From Nemophila menziesii (lineage: Eukaryota > Streptophyta > Magnoliopsida > Boraginales > Hydrophyllaceae), in contig JARWIR010000027.1 of the NCBI GenBank assembly GCA_029959085.1, positions 620,001 to 684,000 of the forward strand: a stretch of DNA of 64,000 nt, read 5' to 3'. The notes under the pieces are model-generated. The model did no database searches. It worked only from the letters and a program-made list of their open reading frames with translations, and was not told the DNA's origin. This document shows, in pieces, positions 46,879 to 58,875 of this stretch. Positions within the stretch are counted from its first letter, which is position 1, and each line of letters starts with the position of its first letter. The position numbers and the translations under genes were made by a program.

Positions 46879-49800
46879 CTGTCGAGCAAATTGGGGTGTT
46901 TTTTCACATTGGTGTAAATTAATTTGAATGTTTTTTTCATTTTTGATCAAATTTATAATTAATTATATTGAGAAAATTAGGTAGATTTTTCCTATATATA
47001 TTTTACAGAATATCGAAATATACACCAACACCACAAGAGATGTTGTTGCACTTAATTTGTTAGACCATCTATTCATAGTGGTTGGAGTATGTATGGAGAG
47101 TAGGGAAATAGATGTAAGAGAAATTAAATTAGGTTGTAAGACTTGTTTGACACCTATTGGAGAAAGCATATTTTCAAACATCATATATGGTAGTCTACCA
47201 TACATTCTTTTTATTTTATCTCCTTGTGGTTTACATATGTGAACGTATTTTTATTTAGGTTGAAGAAATACATCATATCTTTTGTGGTCTTAGAAAATAT
47301 GTGTATAAACTCATGATATTTTAAAAGTGTACAATGTCACCTTATGTTATTAGAATAGTACACACAGCCTATGAATTAAATGTTTATCTATTTGAATTAT
47401 TTATTACATTTATTTTATATTTTTTGTGTTCATGTCCCCTTGGTTAATGGTTGTTCTTTTTGTTAATTATTATAGTCAAATTTTAATTTTAATTATATTT
47501 AATTTATTTTGATTATTACAGAATATGCTTCCTGGGATATCTTGCAATAGACTATTACCAAATTCTAGACAATGGTGACAAATTCAAGATACAAATTAAT
47601 AGTGAAATCCAATTCTATTTCATATTTTAAACATGAATATTACACTTTTATTTGTTGTTGTCTATTATTTTTTTATAAACTAAATCATTTGTAGCTAGAG
47701 AAAGGGATAATGTATGAACCCTACATTTGGATTATGATGTTTCATTGTGTTTTGGGATATTACTATTCAAATGAATTGATTTAGCATTCATTATGTATTT
47801 ATGATTTCTTCAGCCCTTATGAAGATAAAGTTGTAGGTGGTATTAGTAGACTAGACTGTCATCCGGGAGGGGGAGAGGGGGAGATCGGATTATAGAAAAT
47901 AATATATAATCATTCGGTGTGTGTTATTGAGTTAGGAGGTCTTGACTAACCGGATAGTCAATTAATTTAGAATTAATTACGTTTGAAAGTTTTGTAGGGG
48001 TCACTCGGGAGAGGTCCATAGAATTGTAGGATAACCCTCTATCTACCTGGGATGGAATTAAGGGATTTTAGAGTTTCGACGATTGCTAAAATAACAATTT
48101 ACCATGATATCCATAAATGGGTAAATTCATAATTAGTGGAAATTAGTAGCGACTCTCAAACTATCTTCTTATCTATATTCTCGTGTTGACTAGTATGTCC
48201 TTTGGTTAGAAATACATTACTAATCACATATTATTTATTTTGACTTAAATCCTTACTTTTGAGAAACAAAAAATATATTTTATGTTTTAGTTAACTGTAA
48301 TTTGTCCCCTCTACGCTTCCTGGAAAGACAAAAGAATTAACCTCCTAGTGCATATGGAGAACGATATTCCTAGTAATTATTTGTTACTTGTTAACGACTC
48401 ATTCACTTGTGGGTAGTAGCTCCCCTATGTGTTGATTTACCTATCACACTCTAGAGGACAACAAAGGTAAATACACATTGTAACGATTTTGTCCCTATAC
48501 TAACGACATGTAGAGAAACGACATGTAATACACTACCACAATGATACTGAATGTATAGTTGCATCCTTATCTTCGAACCTTTGACAATCTGGAATCTATC
48601 ATATTTAGAAAATATGTACTTGGCGAACCCTATAGTATATAAGTTAATCTATTTTTCTTGCAATACTTAACACTCTAGTTCACTACTCTTATAAGCTTCA
48701 TTTCATGACATCAAATTTAGATCATTTTACAGTTAACTTTAACAATGTTTCATCAAAAGCATCCTCAATGGTGATATTAGCAATTTTTTTTTTGTGGTAG
48801 TCACTACTAGCTCTAAAAGACCTTGAAGGATTTTAAAAGTTATCTATGCTCGAACATTTTTATGAATGATATTTTGTTTTATTTATCACAACACTTATTT
48901 TAGTAAGAATAAGGGTAAAACTCATAAGCCATACTTTTCAGAATGCAATTCATCAATGAATGTCGTAACACTACATTATAATTCATCATAATTTAACTTT
49001 GACAAAAATAAACATTTAACTAGCATCACAATGTCACCATCCTCTATTATTGGTAAATTCAAGGATATTTTAATAGATAAATTATCTTAGATTACTGTAA
49101 GAAGTCGAGTACATCTATTGAACAATTAACTATTTAAAAACTAAGTTTTTAAACAATTTGATTAAGTAGTAACAAATTAAAATATTAATTTTTAATTTTT
49201 TGCATAGGTAATGTTCAATTTATAAACAATAACATATAAAGACAATTAGGGGATTAAAACTTTATCGAACAAATATCAAAATTATACAGTAGAAACAATT
49301 TTATTCATAGAAGTTAAATATAAAACTTTATTAGAAAATATATAATAAGAAAAAAATAATTTCATGTTATTTATTAAAATTATAATTTTAAACTATAATT
49401 AAAATTATAATATTAAACTATAATTAAAATATTAATACAATTTAGGGTCCACACTAATTTCACAAACACAATAAAAAATAAACTACCCATTAAACCCTAA
49501 TGTTGCCGCATTTTCCTATACATATACATACATCTTCTTCCACTCTTAGTTTCAACCCTACTGTCAGCCTCCTCTTGATATTCCTTTTTTCGTCACTTTT
49601 ACAATCTAACTCTAATGTCTAAATATTCGTTATCTTCTAATTTCAATCTTCTCTAATCGGAATTCATTTCTTCGATCCAATCTACTTTTTTTCAATTTCT
49701 CTGTAGTATCTCCCTCTTCTTCCTTAATTATGATATTATCCTCAACTATTTTCTCCATCTAGATCTGCAGTCTTCTGTCTAAATACTATTTTTACATGCT

Positions 49801-50059
49801 ATTATCTTATATCGTTGGCCATATCATTTCAATTTATAAATCTAAGGTATTTTTTAATTTAAAAATTTGTTCTACCAATGTTAATTAGTATAAATAGAGT
49901 AAATCACCTTCCTCATTTTCTCATTTTGTAGTGTAAATCATTTAAAAGAGGTGAGATAGCAAATCTATGAATAGAATTTGGAATATAAAGGTATGTATAC
50001 TAGTCTAAAACAAGTAAACTAACATTTTTCTCATGTCTTTCAGGAACAAGAAGAAAGAG

Positions 50060-50233
50060 ATGGAAAGAGAAAACGCAAGGCTATACTTAGCAAACTTGCA
50101 AATTGCTTTAGAAAATGAAAGGCTAAGAAAGTTAGCCAAACAGCTCACTGGAGAGAAGCGGCACCTGGAAGCAATGGTTGCTAGCTCATCCTCAAAGAAA
50201 AATGAAGTAAATCCCAAAAAGACTGAGAAATGA
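50060..50233 (+). CDS. ZPR: LITTLE ZIPPER-like microprotein, copy 11
   Basis: 57 residues, identical in protein to copies 3 and 5, with one silent change at Val50 (GTA). TATA box at 49889. The acceptor region now reads CATGTCTTTCAG, which introduces an extra ATG before the exon. Confidence 0.8.
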   Translation: MERENARLYLANLQIALENERLRKLAKQLTGEKRHLEAMVASSSSKKNEVNPKKTEK

Positions 50234-50406
50234 AGTATTTTTTTTGCTTGGAGAAATGAAGTATTTGATCCCATCATGTTTTTCTTATTATTTAATAAAT
50301 GTGTGTTTGTTTGATTACCCACAAGAGTTTATTTGATGAATAGCTTTGAGACAGTAAATGTAATGGTGTGATGTGTGTTTGTTGTTTGAATAATTGAATC
50401 TGCCTT

Positions 50407-50886
50407 TTAGCAATCAATTTTTAGTTTTTTATCTACGCTTGAGAACATTTCATAAAACGCCTTAAAGTAGTTGTAAGCAATCTCCACATCTTCCTTCCCA
50501 CAAATCTCTCTCACACTGCAATTAAACAAAAACAAGTAAAGATCTTGAGAGTAATTGAGAAATCAAACTCGATAATAAAATTAAAAAAAATATATATGTA
50601 CCAACCTGTGCATAGATTGTTGAGGAATACCACAATCAACAGTACGAATTCCAACTCCAGAAGCAAGAATTGGACCAATAGTGGACCCACACCCCATATC
50701 ATTTCTTACCACAAAGTCCTATAAAAAAACGAGTCTTCATTTCTGCCTCTTATATGAAGAAAATATAATAATATTTAATTACCTGAACTGGAAGATTATG
50801 AATTGTTGCAATTTCCTTAAAAAGAAAAGCAGTAATACCACTAGTGGCATATCGTTGATTAGCATTATGTTCAAAAATTTGTTCTA
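50407..50886 (-). pseudogene. DAP: Aspartyl aminopeptidase 3' fragment, copy 11
   Basis: Three terminal exons. The penultimate C-terminal region is altered near the stop (CAATCAATTTTT), otherwise as in copy 3. Confidence 0.86.
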
Positions 50887-53800
50887 CTGTCGAGCAAATT
50901 GGGGTGTTTTTTCACATTGGTGTAAATTAATTTGAATGTTTTTTTCATTTTTGATCAAATTTATAATTAATTATATTGAGAAAATTAGATAGATATTTCC
51001 TATATATATTTTACAGAATATCGAAATATACACCAACACCACAAGAGATGTTGTTGCACTTAATTTGTTAGACCATCTATTCATAGTGGTTGGAGTATGT
51101 ATGGAGAGTAGGGAAATAGATGTAAGAGAAATTAAATTAGGTTGTAAGACTTGTTTGACACCTATTGGAGAAAGCATATTTTCAAACATCATATATGGTA
51201 GTCTACCATACATTCTTTTTATTTTATCTCCTTGTGGTTTACATATGTGAACGTATTTTTATTTAGGTTGAAGAAATACATCATATCTTTTGTGGTCTTA
51301 GAAAATATGTGTATAAACTCATGATATTTTAGAAGTGTACAATGTCACCTTATGTTATTAGAATAGTACACACAGCCTATGAATTAAATGTTTATCTATT
51401 TGAATTATTTATTACATTTATTTTATATTTTTTGTGTTCATGTCCCCTTGGTTAATGGTTGTTCTTTTTGTTAATTCTTATAGTCAAATTTTAATTTTAA
51501 TTATATTTAATTTATTTTGATTATTACAGAATATGCTTCCTGGGATATCTTGCAATAGACTATTACCAAATTCTAGACAATGGTGACAAATTCAAGATAC
51601 AAATTAATAGTGTAATCCAATTCTATTTCATATTTTAAACATGAATATTACACTTTTATTTGTTGTTGTCTATTATTTTTTATGAACTAAATCATTTGTA
51701 GCTAGAGAAAGGGACAATGTATGAACCCTACATTTGGATTATGATGTTTCATTGTGTTTTGGGATATTACTATTCAAATGAATTGATTTAGCATTCATTA
51801 TGTATTTATGATTTCTTCAGCCCTTATGAAGATAAAGTTGTAGGTGGTATTAGTAGACTAGACTGTCATCCGGGAGGGGGAGACGGGGAGATCGGATAAT
51901 AGAAAATAATATATAATCATTCGGTGTGTGTTATTGAGTTAGGAGGTCTTGACTAACCGGATAGTCAATTAATTTAGAATTAATTACGTTTGAAAGTTTT
52001 GTAGGGGTCACTCGGGAGAGGTCCATAGAATTGTAGGATAACCCTCTATCTACCTGGGATGGAATTAAGGGATTTTAGAGTTTCGACGATTGCTAAAATA
52101 ACAATTTACCATGATATCCATAAATGGGTAAATTCATAATTAGTGGAAATTAGTAGCGACTCTCAAACTATCTTCTTATCTATATTCTCGTGTTGACTAG
52201 TATGTCCTTTGGTTAAAAATACATTACTAATCATATATTATTTATTTTGACTTAAATCCTTACTTTTGAGAAACAAAAAATATATTTTATGTTTTAGTTA
52301 ACTGTAATTTGTCCCCTCTACGCTTCCTGGAAAGACAAAAGAATTAACCTCCTAGTGCATATGGAGAACGATATTCCTAGTAATTATTTGTTACTTTTTA
52401 ACGACTCATTCACTTGTGGGTAGTAGCTCCCCTATGTGTTGATTTACCTATCACACTCTAGGGGACAACAAAGGTAAATACACATTGTAACAATTTTGTC
52501 CCTATACTAACGACATGTAGAGAAACGACATGTAATACACTACCACAATGATACTGAATGTATAGTTGCATCCTTATCTTCAAACCTTTGACAATCTGGA
52601 TCTATCATATTTAGAAAATATGTACTTGGCGAACCCTATAGTATATAAGTTAATGTATTTTTCTTGCAATACACTTAACACTCTAGTTCACTACTCTTAT
52701 AAGCTTCGTTTCATGACATCCAATTTAGATAATTTTACAGTTAACTTTAACAATGTTTCATCAAAAGCATCCTCAATGGTGATATTAGCAATTTTTTTTG
52801 TGGTAGTCACTACTAGCTCTAAAAGACCTTGAAGGATTTTAAAAGTTATCTATGCTCGAACATTTTTATGAATGATATTTTGTTTTATTTATAACAACAC
52901 TTATTTTAGTAAGAATAAGGGTAAAACTCATAAGCCATACTTTTCAGAATGCAATTCATCAATGAATGTCGTAACACTACATTATAATTCATCATAATTT
53001 AACTTTGACAAAAATAAACATTTAACTAGCATCACAATGTCACCATCCTCTATTATTGGTAAATTCAAGGATATTTTAATAGATAAATTATCTTAGATTA
53101 CTGTAAGAAGTCGAGTACATCTATTGAACAATTAACTATTTAAAACTAAGTTTTTAAATAATTTGATTAAGTAGTAATAAATTAAAATATTAATTTTTAA
53201 TTTTTTGCATAGGTAATGTTCAATTTATAAACAATAACATATAAAGACAATTAGGGGATTAAAACTTTATCGAACAAATATCAAAAGTATACAGTAGAAA
53301 CAATTTTATTCATAGAAGTTAAATATAAAACTTTATTAGAAAATATATAATAAGAAAAAAATAATTTCATGTTATTTATTAAAGTTATAATTTTAAATTA
53401 TAATTAAAATATTAATACAATTTAGGGTCCACACTAATTTCACAAACACAATAAAAAATAAACTACCCATTAAACCCTAATGTTGCCGCCTTTTCCTATA
53501 CATATACATACATCTTCTTCCACTCTTAGTTTCAAACCTACTGTCAGCCTCCTCTTGATATTCCTTTTTTCATCACTTTTACTATCTTACTCTAATGTCT
53601 AAATATTTGTTATCTTCTAATTTCAATCTTCTCTAATCGGAATTCATTTCTTCCATCCAATCTACTTTTTTTCAATTTCTCTGTAGTATCTCCCTCTTCT
53701 TCCTTAATTATGATATTATCCTCAACTATTGTCTCCATCTAGATCTGCAGTCTTCTGTCTAAATACTATTTTTACATGCTATTATCTTAGATCGTTGGCC

Positions 53801-53946
53801 ATATCATTTCAATTTATAAATCTAAGGTATTTTTTCATTTAAAAATTTGTTCTACCAATGTTAATTAGTATAAATAGAGTAAATCACCTTCCTCATTTTC
53901 TCATTTTGTAGTGTAAATCATTTAAAGGAGGTGAGATAGCAAATCT

Positions 53947-54212
53947 ATGAATAGAATTTGGAATATAAAGGTATGTATACTAGTCTAAAACAAGTAAACT
54001 AACATTTTTTTCATGTCTTTCAGGAACAAGAAGAAAGAGTTGGAAAGAGAAAATGCAAGGCTATACTTAGCAAACTTGCAAACGCTTTAGAAAATGAAAG
54101 GCTAAGAAAGTTAGCCAAACAGCTCACTGGAGAGAAGCGGCACCTGGAAGCAATGATTGCTAGCTCATCCTCAAAGAAAAATGAAGTGAATCCCAAAAAG
54201 ACTGAGAAATGA
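53947..54212 (+). pseudogene. ZPR: ZPR-like gene with lost ATG and frameshift, copy 12
   Basis: The usual ATG is TTG (54040-54042), and one base is missing within CAAACGC (normally CAAATTGC) ahead of the ENERLRK core. If exon 1 (53947-53970) is spliced to 54024-54212 the frame is open for 70 residues. It reads a novel basic N-terminal half, then enters the ZPR frame at about Ala16-Leu17 and keeps ENERLRK, L22, L29 and L36 but loses L8 and I15. Val40 has become Ile. A short-zipper product is conceivable; a dead copy is as likely. Confidence 0.6.
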
Positions 54213-54385
54213 AGTATTTTTTTTGCTTGGAGAATTGAAGTATTTGATCCCATCATGTTTTTCTTATTATTTAATAAATGTGTGTTTGTTTGATTACCCA
54301 CAAGAGTTTATTTGATGAATAGCTTTGAGACAGTAAATGTAATGGTGTGATGTGTGTTTGTTGTTTGAATAATTGAATCTCCCTT

Positions 54386-54867
54386 TTAGCAATCTATTTT
54401 TAGTTTTTTATCTACGCTTGAGAACATTTCATAAAACGCCTTAAAGTAGTTGTAAGCAATCTCCACATCTTCCTTCCCACAAATTTCTCTCACACTGCAA
54501 TTAAACAAAAACAAGTAAAGATCTTGAGAGTAATTGAGAAATCAAACTCGATAATAAAATTAAAAAAAATATATATATGTACCAACCTGTGCATAGATTG
54601 TTGAGGAATACCACAATCAACAGTACGAATTCCAACTCCAGAAGCAAGAATTGGACCAATAGTGGACCCACACCCCATATCATTTCTTACCACAAAGTCC
54701 TATAAAAAAACGAGTCTTCATTTCTGCCTCTTATATGAAGAAAATATAATAATATTTAATTACCTGAACTGGAAGATTATGAATTGTTGCAATTTTCTTA
54801 AAAAGAAAAGCAGTAATACCACTAGTGGCATATCGTTGATTAGCATTATGTTCAAAAATTTGTTCTA
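54386..54867 (-). pseudogene. DAP: Aspartyl aminopeptidase 3' fragment, copy 12
   Basis: Three terminal exons. The intron between exons b and c is extended by one TA step. No start. Confidence 0.86.
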
Positions 54868-57800
54868 CTGTCGAGCAAATTGGGGTGTTTTTTCATATTG
54901 GTGTAAATTAATTTGAATGTTATTTTCATTTTTGATCAAATTTATAATTAATTATATTGAGAAAATTAGGTAGATTTTTCCTATATATATTTTACAGAAT
55001 ATCGAAATATACACCAACACCACAAGAGATGTTTTTGCACTTAATTTGTTAGACCATCTATTCATAGTGGTTGGAGTATGTATGGAGAGTAGGGAAATAG
55101 ATGTAAGAAAAATTAAATTAGGTTGTAAGACTTGTTTGACACCTATTGGAGAAAGCATAGTTTCAAACATCATATATGTTAGTCTACCATACATTCTTTT
55201 TATTTTATCTCCTTGTGGTTTACATATGTGAACGTATTTTTATTTAGGTTGAAGAAATACATCATATCTTTTGTGGTCTTAGAAAATATGTGTATAAACT
55301 CATGATATTTTAAAAGTGTACAATGTCACCTTATGTTATTAGAATAGTACACACAGCCTATGAATTAAATGTTTATCTATTTGAATTATTTATTACATTT
55401 ATTTTATATTTTTTGTGTTCATGTCCCCTTGGTAAATGGTTGTTCTTTTTGTTAATTCTTATAGTCAAATTTTAATTTTAATTATATTTAATTTATTTTG
55501 ATTATTACAGAATATGCTTCCTGGAATATCTTGCAATAGACTATTACCAGATTCCAGACAATGGTGACAAATTCAAGATACAAATTAATAGTGTAATCCA
55601 ATTCTATTTCATATTTTAAACATGAATATTACACTTTTATTTGTTGTTGTCTATTATTTTTTTATGAACTAAATCATTTGTAGCTAGAGAAAGGGATAAT
55701 GTATGAACCCTACATTTGGATTATGATGTTTCATTGTGTTTTGGGATATTACTATTCAAATGAATTGATTTAGCATTCATTATGTATTTATGATTTCTTC
55801 AGCCCTTATGAAGATAAAGTTGTAGGTGGTATTAGTAGACTAGACTGTCATCCGGGAGGGAGAGAGGGGGAGATCGGATTATAGAAAATAATATATAATC
55901 ATTCGGTGTGTCTTATTGAGTTAGGAGGTCTTGACTAACCGGATAGTCAATTAATTTAGAATTAATTACGTTTGAAAGTTTTGTACGGCTCACTCGGGAG
56001 AGGTCCATAGAATTGTAGGATAACCTTCTATCTACCTGGGATGGAATTAAGGGATTTTAGAGTTTCGACTATTGCTAAAATAACAATTTACCATGATATC
56101 CATAAATGGGTAAATTCATAATTAGTGGAAATTAGTAGCGACTCTCAAACTATCTTCTTATATATATTCTCGTGTTGACTAGTATGTCCTTTGGTTAAAA
56201 ATACATTACTAATCATATATTATTTATTTTGACTTTAATCCTTACTTTTGAGAAACAAAAAATATATTTTATGTTTTAGTTAACTGTAATTTGTCCCCTC
56301 TACGCTTCCTGGAAAGACAAAAGAATTACCCTCCTAGTGCATATGGAGAACGATATTCCTAGTAATTATTTGTTACTTGTTAACAACTCATTCACTTGTG
56401 GGTAGTAGCTCCCCTAGGTGTTGATTTACCTATCACACTCTAGGGGACAACAAAGGTAAATACACATTGTAACGATTTTGTCCCTATACTAACGACATGT
56501 AGAGAAACGACATGTAATACACTACCACAATGATACTGAATGTATAGTTGCATCCTTATCTTCGAACCTTTGACAATCTGGAATCTATCATATTTAGAAA
56601 ATATGTACTTGGCGAACCCTATAGTATATAAGTTAATCTATTTTTCTTGCAATACTTAACACTCTAGTTCACTACTCTTATAAGCTTCATTTCATGACAT
56701 CAAATTTAGATCATTTTACAGTTAACTTTAACAATGTTTCATCAAAAGCATCCTCAATGGTGATATTAGCAATTTTTTTTTTGTGGTAGTCACTACTAGC
56801 TCTAAAAGACCTTGAAGGATTTTAAAAGTTATCTATGCTCGAACATTTTTATGAATGATATTTTGTTTTATTTATCACAACACTTATTTTAGTAAGAATA
56901 AGGGTAAAACTCATAAGCCATACTTTTCAGAATGCAATTCATCAATGAATGTCGTAACACTACATTATAATTCATCATAATTTAACTTTGAGAAAAATAA
57001 ACATTTAACTAGCATCACAATGTCACCATCCTCTATTATTGGTAAATTCAAGGATATTTTAATAGATAAATTATCTTAGATTACTGTAAGAAGTCGAGTA
57101 CATCTATTGAACAATTAACTATTTAAAAACTAAGTTTTTAAACAATTTGATTAAGTAGTAACAAATTAAAATATTAATTTTTAATTTTTTGCATAGGTAA
57201 TGTTCAATTTATAAACAATAACATATAAAGACAATTAGGGGATTAAAACTTTATCGAACAAATATCAAAATTATACAGTAGAAACAATTTTATTCATAGA
57301 AGTTAAATATAAAACTTTATTAGAAAATATATAATAAGAAAAAAATAATTTCATGTTATTTATTAAAATTATAATTTTAAACTATAATTAAAATTATAAT
57401 ATTAAACTATAATTAAAATATTAATACAATTTAGGGTCCACACTAATTTCACAAACACAATAAAAAATAAACTACCCATTAAACCCTAATGTTGCCGCAT
57501 TTTCCTATACATATACATACATCTTCTTCCACTCTTAGTTTCAAACCTACTGTCAGCCTCCTCTTGATATTCCTTTTTTCGTCACTTTTACAATCTAACT
57601 CTAATGTCTAAATATTCGTTATCTTCTAATTTCAATCTTCTCTAATCGGAATTCATTTCTTCGATCCAATCTACTTTTTTTCAATTTCTCTGTAGTATCT
57701 CCCTCTTCTTCCTTAATTATGATATTATCCTCAACTATTTTCTCCATCTAGATCTGCAGTCTTCTGTCTAAATACTATTTTTACATGCTATTATCTTATA

Positions 57801-58048
57801 TCGTTGGCCATATCATTTCAATTTATAAATCTAAGGTATTTTTTAATTTAAAAATTTGTTCTACCAATGTTAATTAGTATAAATAGAGTAAATCACCTTC
57901 CTCATTTTCTCATTTTGTAGTGTAAATCATTTAAAAGAGGTGAGATAGCAAATCTATGAATTGAATTTGGAATATAAAGGTATGTATACTAGTCTAAAAC
58001 AAGTAAACTAACATTTTTCTCATGTCTTTCAGGAACAAGAAGAAAGAG

Positions 58049-58222
58049 ATGGAAAGAGAAAACGCAAGGCTATACTTAGCAAACTTGCAAATTGCTTTAG
58101 AAAATGAAAGGCTAAGAAAGTTAGCCAAACAGCTCACTGGAGAGAAGCGGCACCTGGAAGCAATGGTTGCTAGTTCATCCTCAAAGAAAAATGAAGTAAA
58201 TCCCGAAAAGACTGAGAAATGA
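58049..58222 (+). CDS. ZPR: LITTLE ZIPPER-like microprotein, copy 13
   Basis: 57 residues; differs from copy 11 by Lys53Glu in the tail and one silent Ser codon. TATA box at 57878. Confidence 0.79.
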   Translation: MERENARLYLANLQIALENERLRKLAKQLTGEKRHLEAMVASSSSKKNEVNPEKTEK

Positions 58223-58395
58223 AGTATTTTTTTTGCTTGGAGAAATGAAGTATTTGATCCCATCATGTTTTTCTTATTATTTAATAAATGTGTGTTTGTT
58301 TGATTACCCACAAGAGTTTATTTGATGAATAGCTTTCAGACAGTAAACGTAATGGTGTGATGTGTGTTTGTTGTTTGAATAATTGAATCTGCCTT

Positions 58396-58875
58396 TTAGC
58401 AATCAATTTTTAGTTTTTTATCTACGCTTGAGAACATTTCATAAAACGCCTTAAAGTAGTTGTAAGCAATCTCCACATCTTCCTTCCCACAAATCTCTCT
58501 CACACTGCAATTAAACAAAAACAAGTAAAGATCTTGAGAGTAATTGAGAAATCAAACTCGATAATAAAATTAAAAAAAATATATATGTACCAACCTGTGC
58601 ATAGATTGTTGAGGAATACCACAATCAACAGTACAAATTCCAACTCCAGAAGCAAGAATTGGACCAATAGTGGACCCACACCCCATATCATTTCTTACCA
58701 CAAAGTCCTATAAAAAAACGAGTCTTCATTTCTGCCTCTTATATGAAGAAAATATAATAATATTTAATTACCTGAACTGGAAGATTATGAATTGTTGCAA
58801 TTTCCTTAAAAAGAAAAGCAGTAATACCACTAGTGGCATATCGTTGATTAGCATTATGTTCAAAAATTTGTTCTA
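58396..58875 (-). pseudogene. DAP: Aspartyl aminopeptidase 3' fragment, copy 13
   Basis: Three terminal exons. The conserved Arg of GVGIRTVD is changed to Cys (ACAAATTCC on the plus strand), showing drift even within the young dimer. Confidence 0.86.

Larger units (their letters stand above)
44514..48438 (+). repeat. Macrosatellite unit, copy 10
   Basis: 3,925 bases. The first part has copy 7 variants (CTTCCAACATTTGAC, AACTTAAACAATG). The middle has the copy 8 variants, including the 61-base telo-box deletion. It is therefore a recombinant of the two types. Confidence 0.96.
48439..52445 (+). repeat. Macrosatellite unit, copy 11 (first half of a dimer)
   Basis: 4,007 bases, 24 longer than usual through a local duplication of an A/T block at about 49381-49428. 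Repeated almost exactly as copy 13, 7,989 bases downstream. Confidence 0.97.
52446..56427 (+). repeat. Macrosatellite unit, copy 12 (second half of a dimer)
   Basis: 3,982 bases. Private variants (TCTGGATCTATC, AGCTTCGTTTC) recur only in copy 14, 7,989 bases away. Confidence 0.97.
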
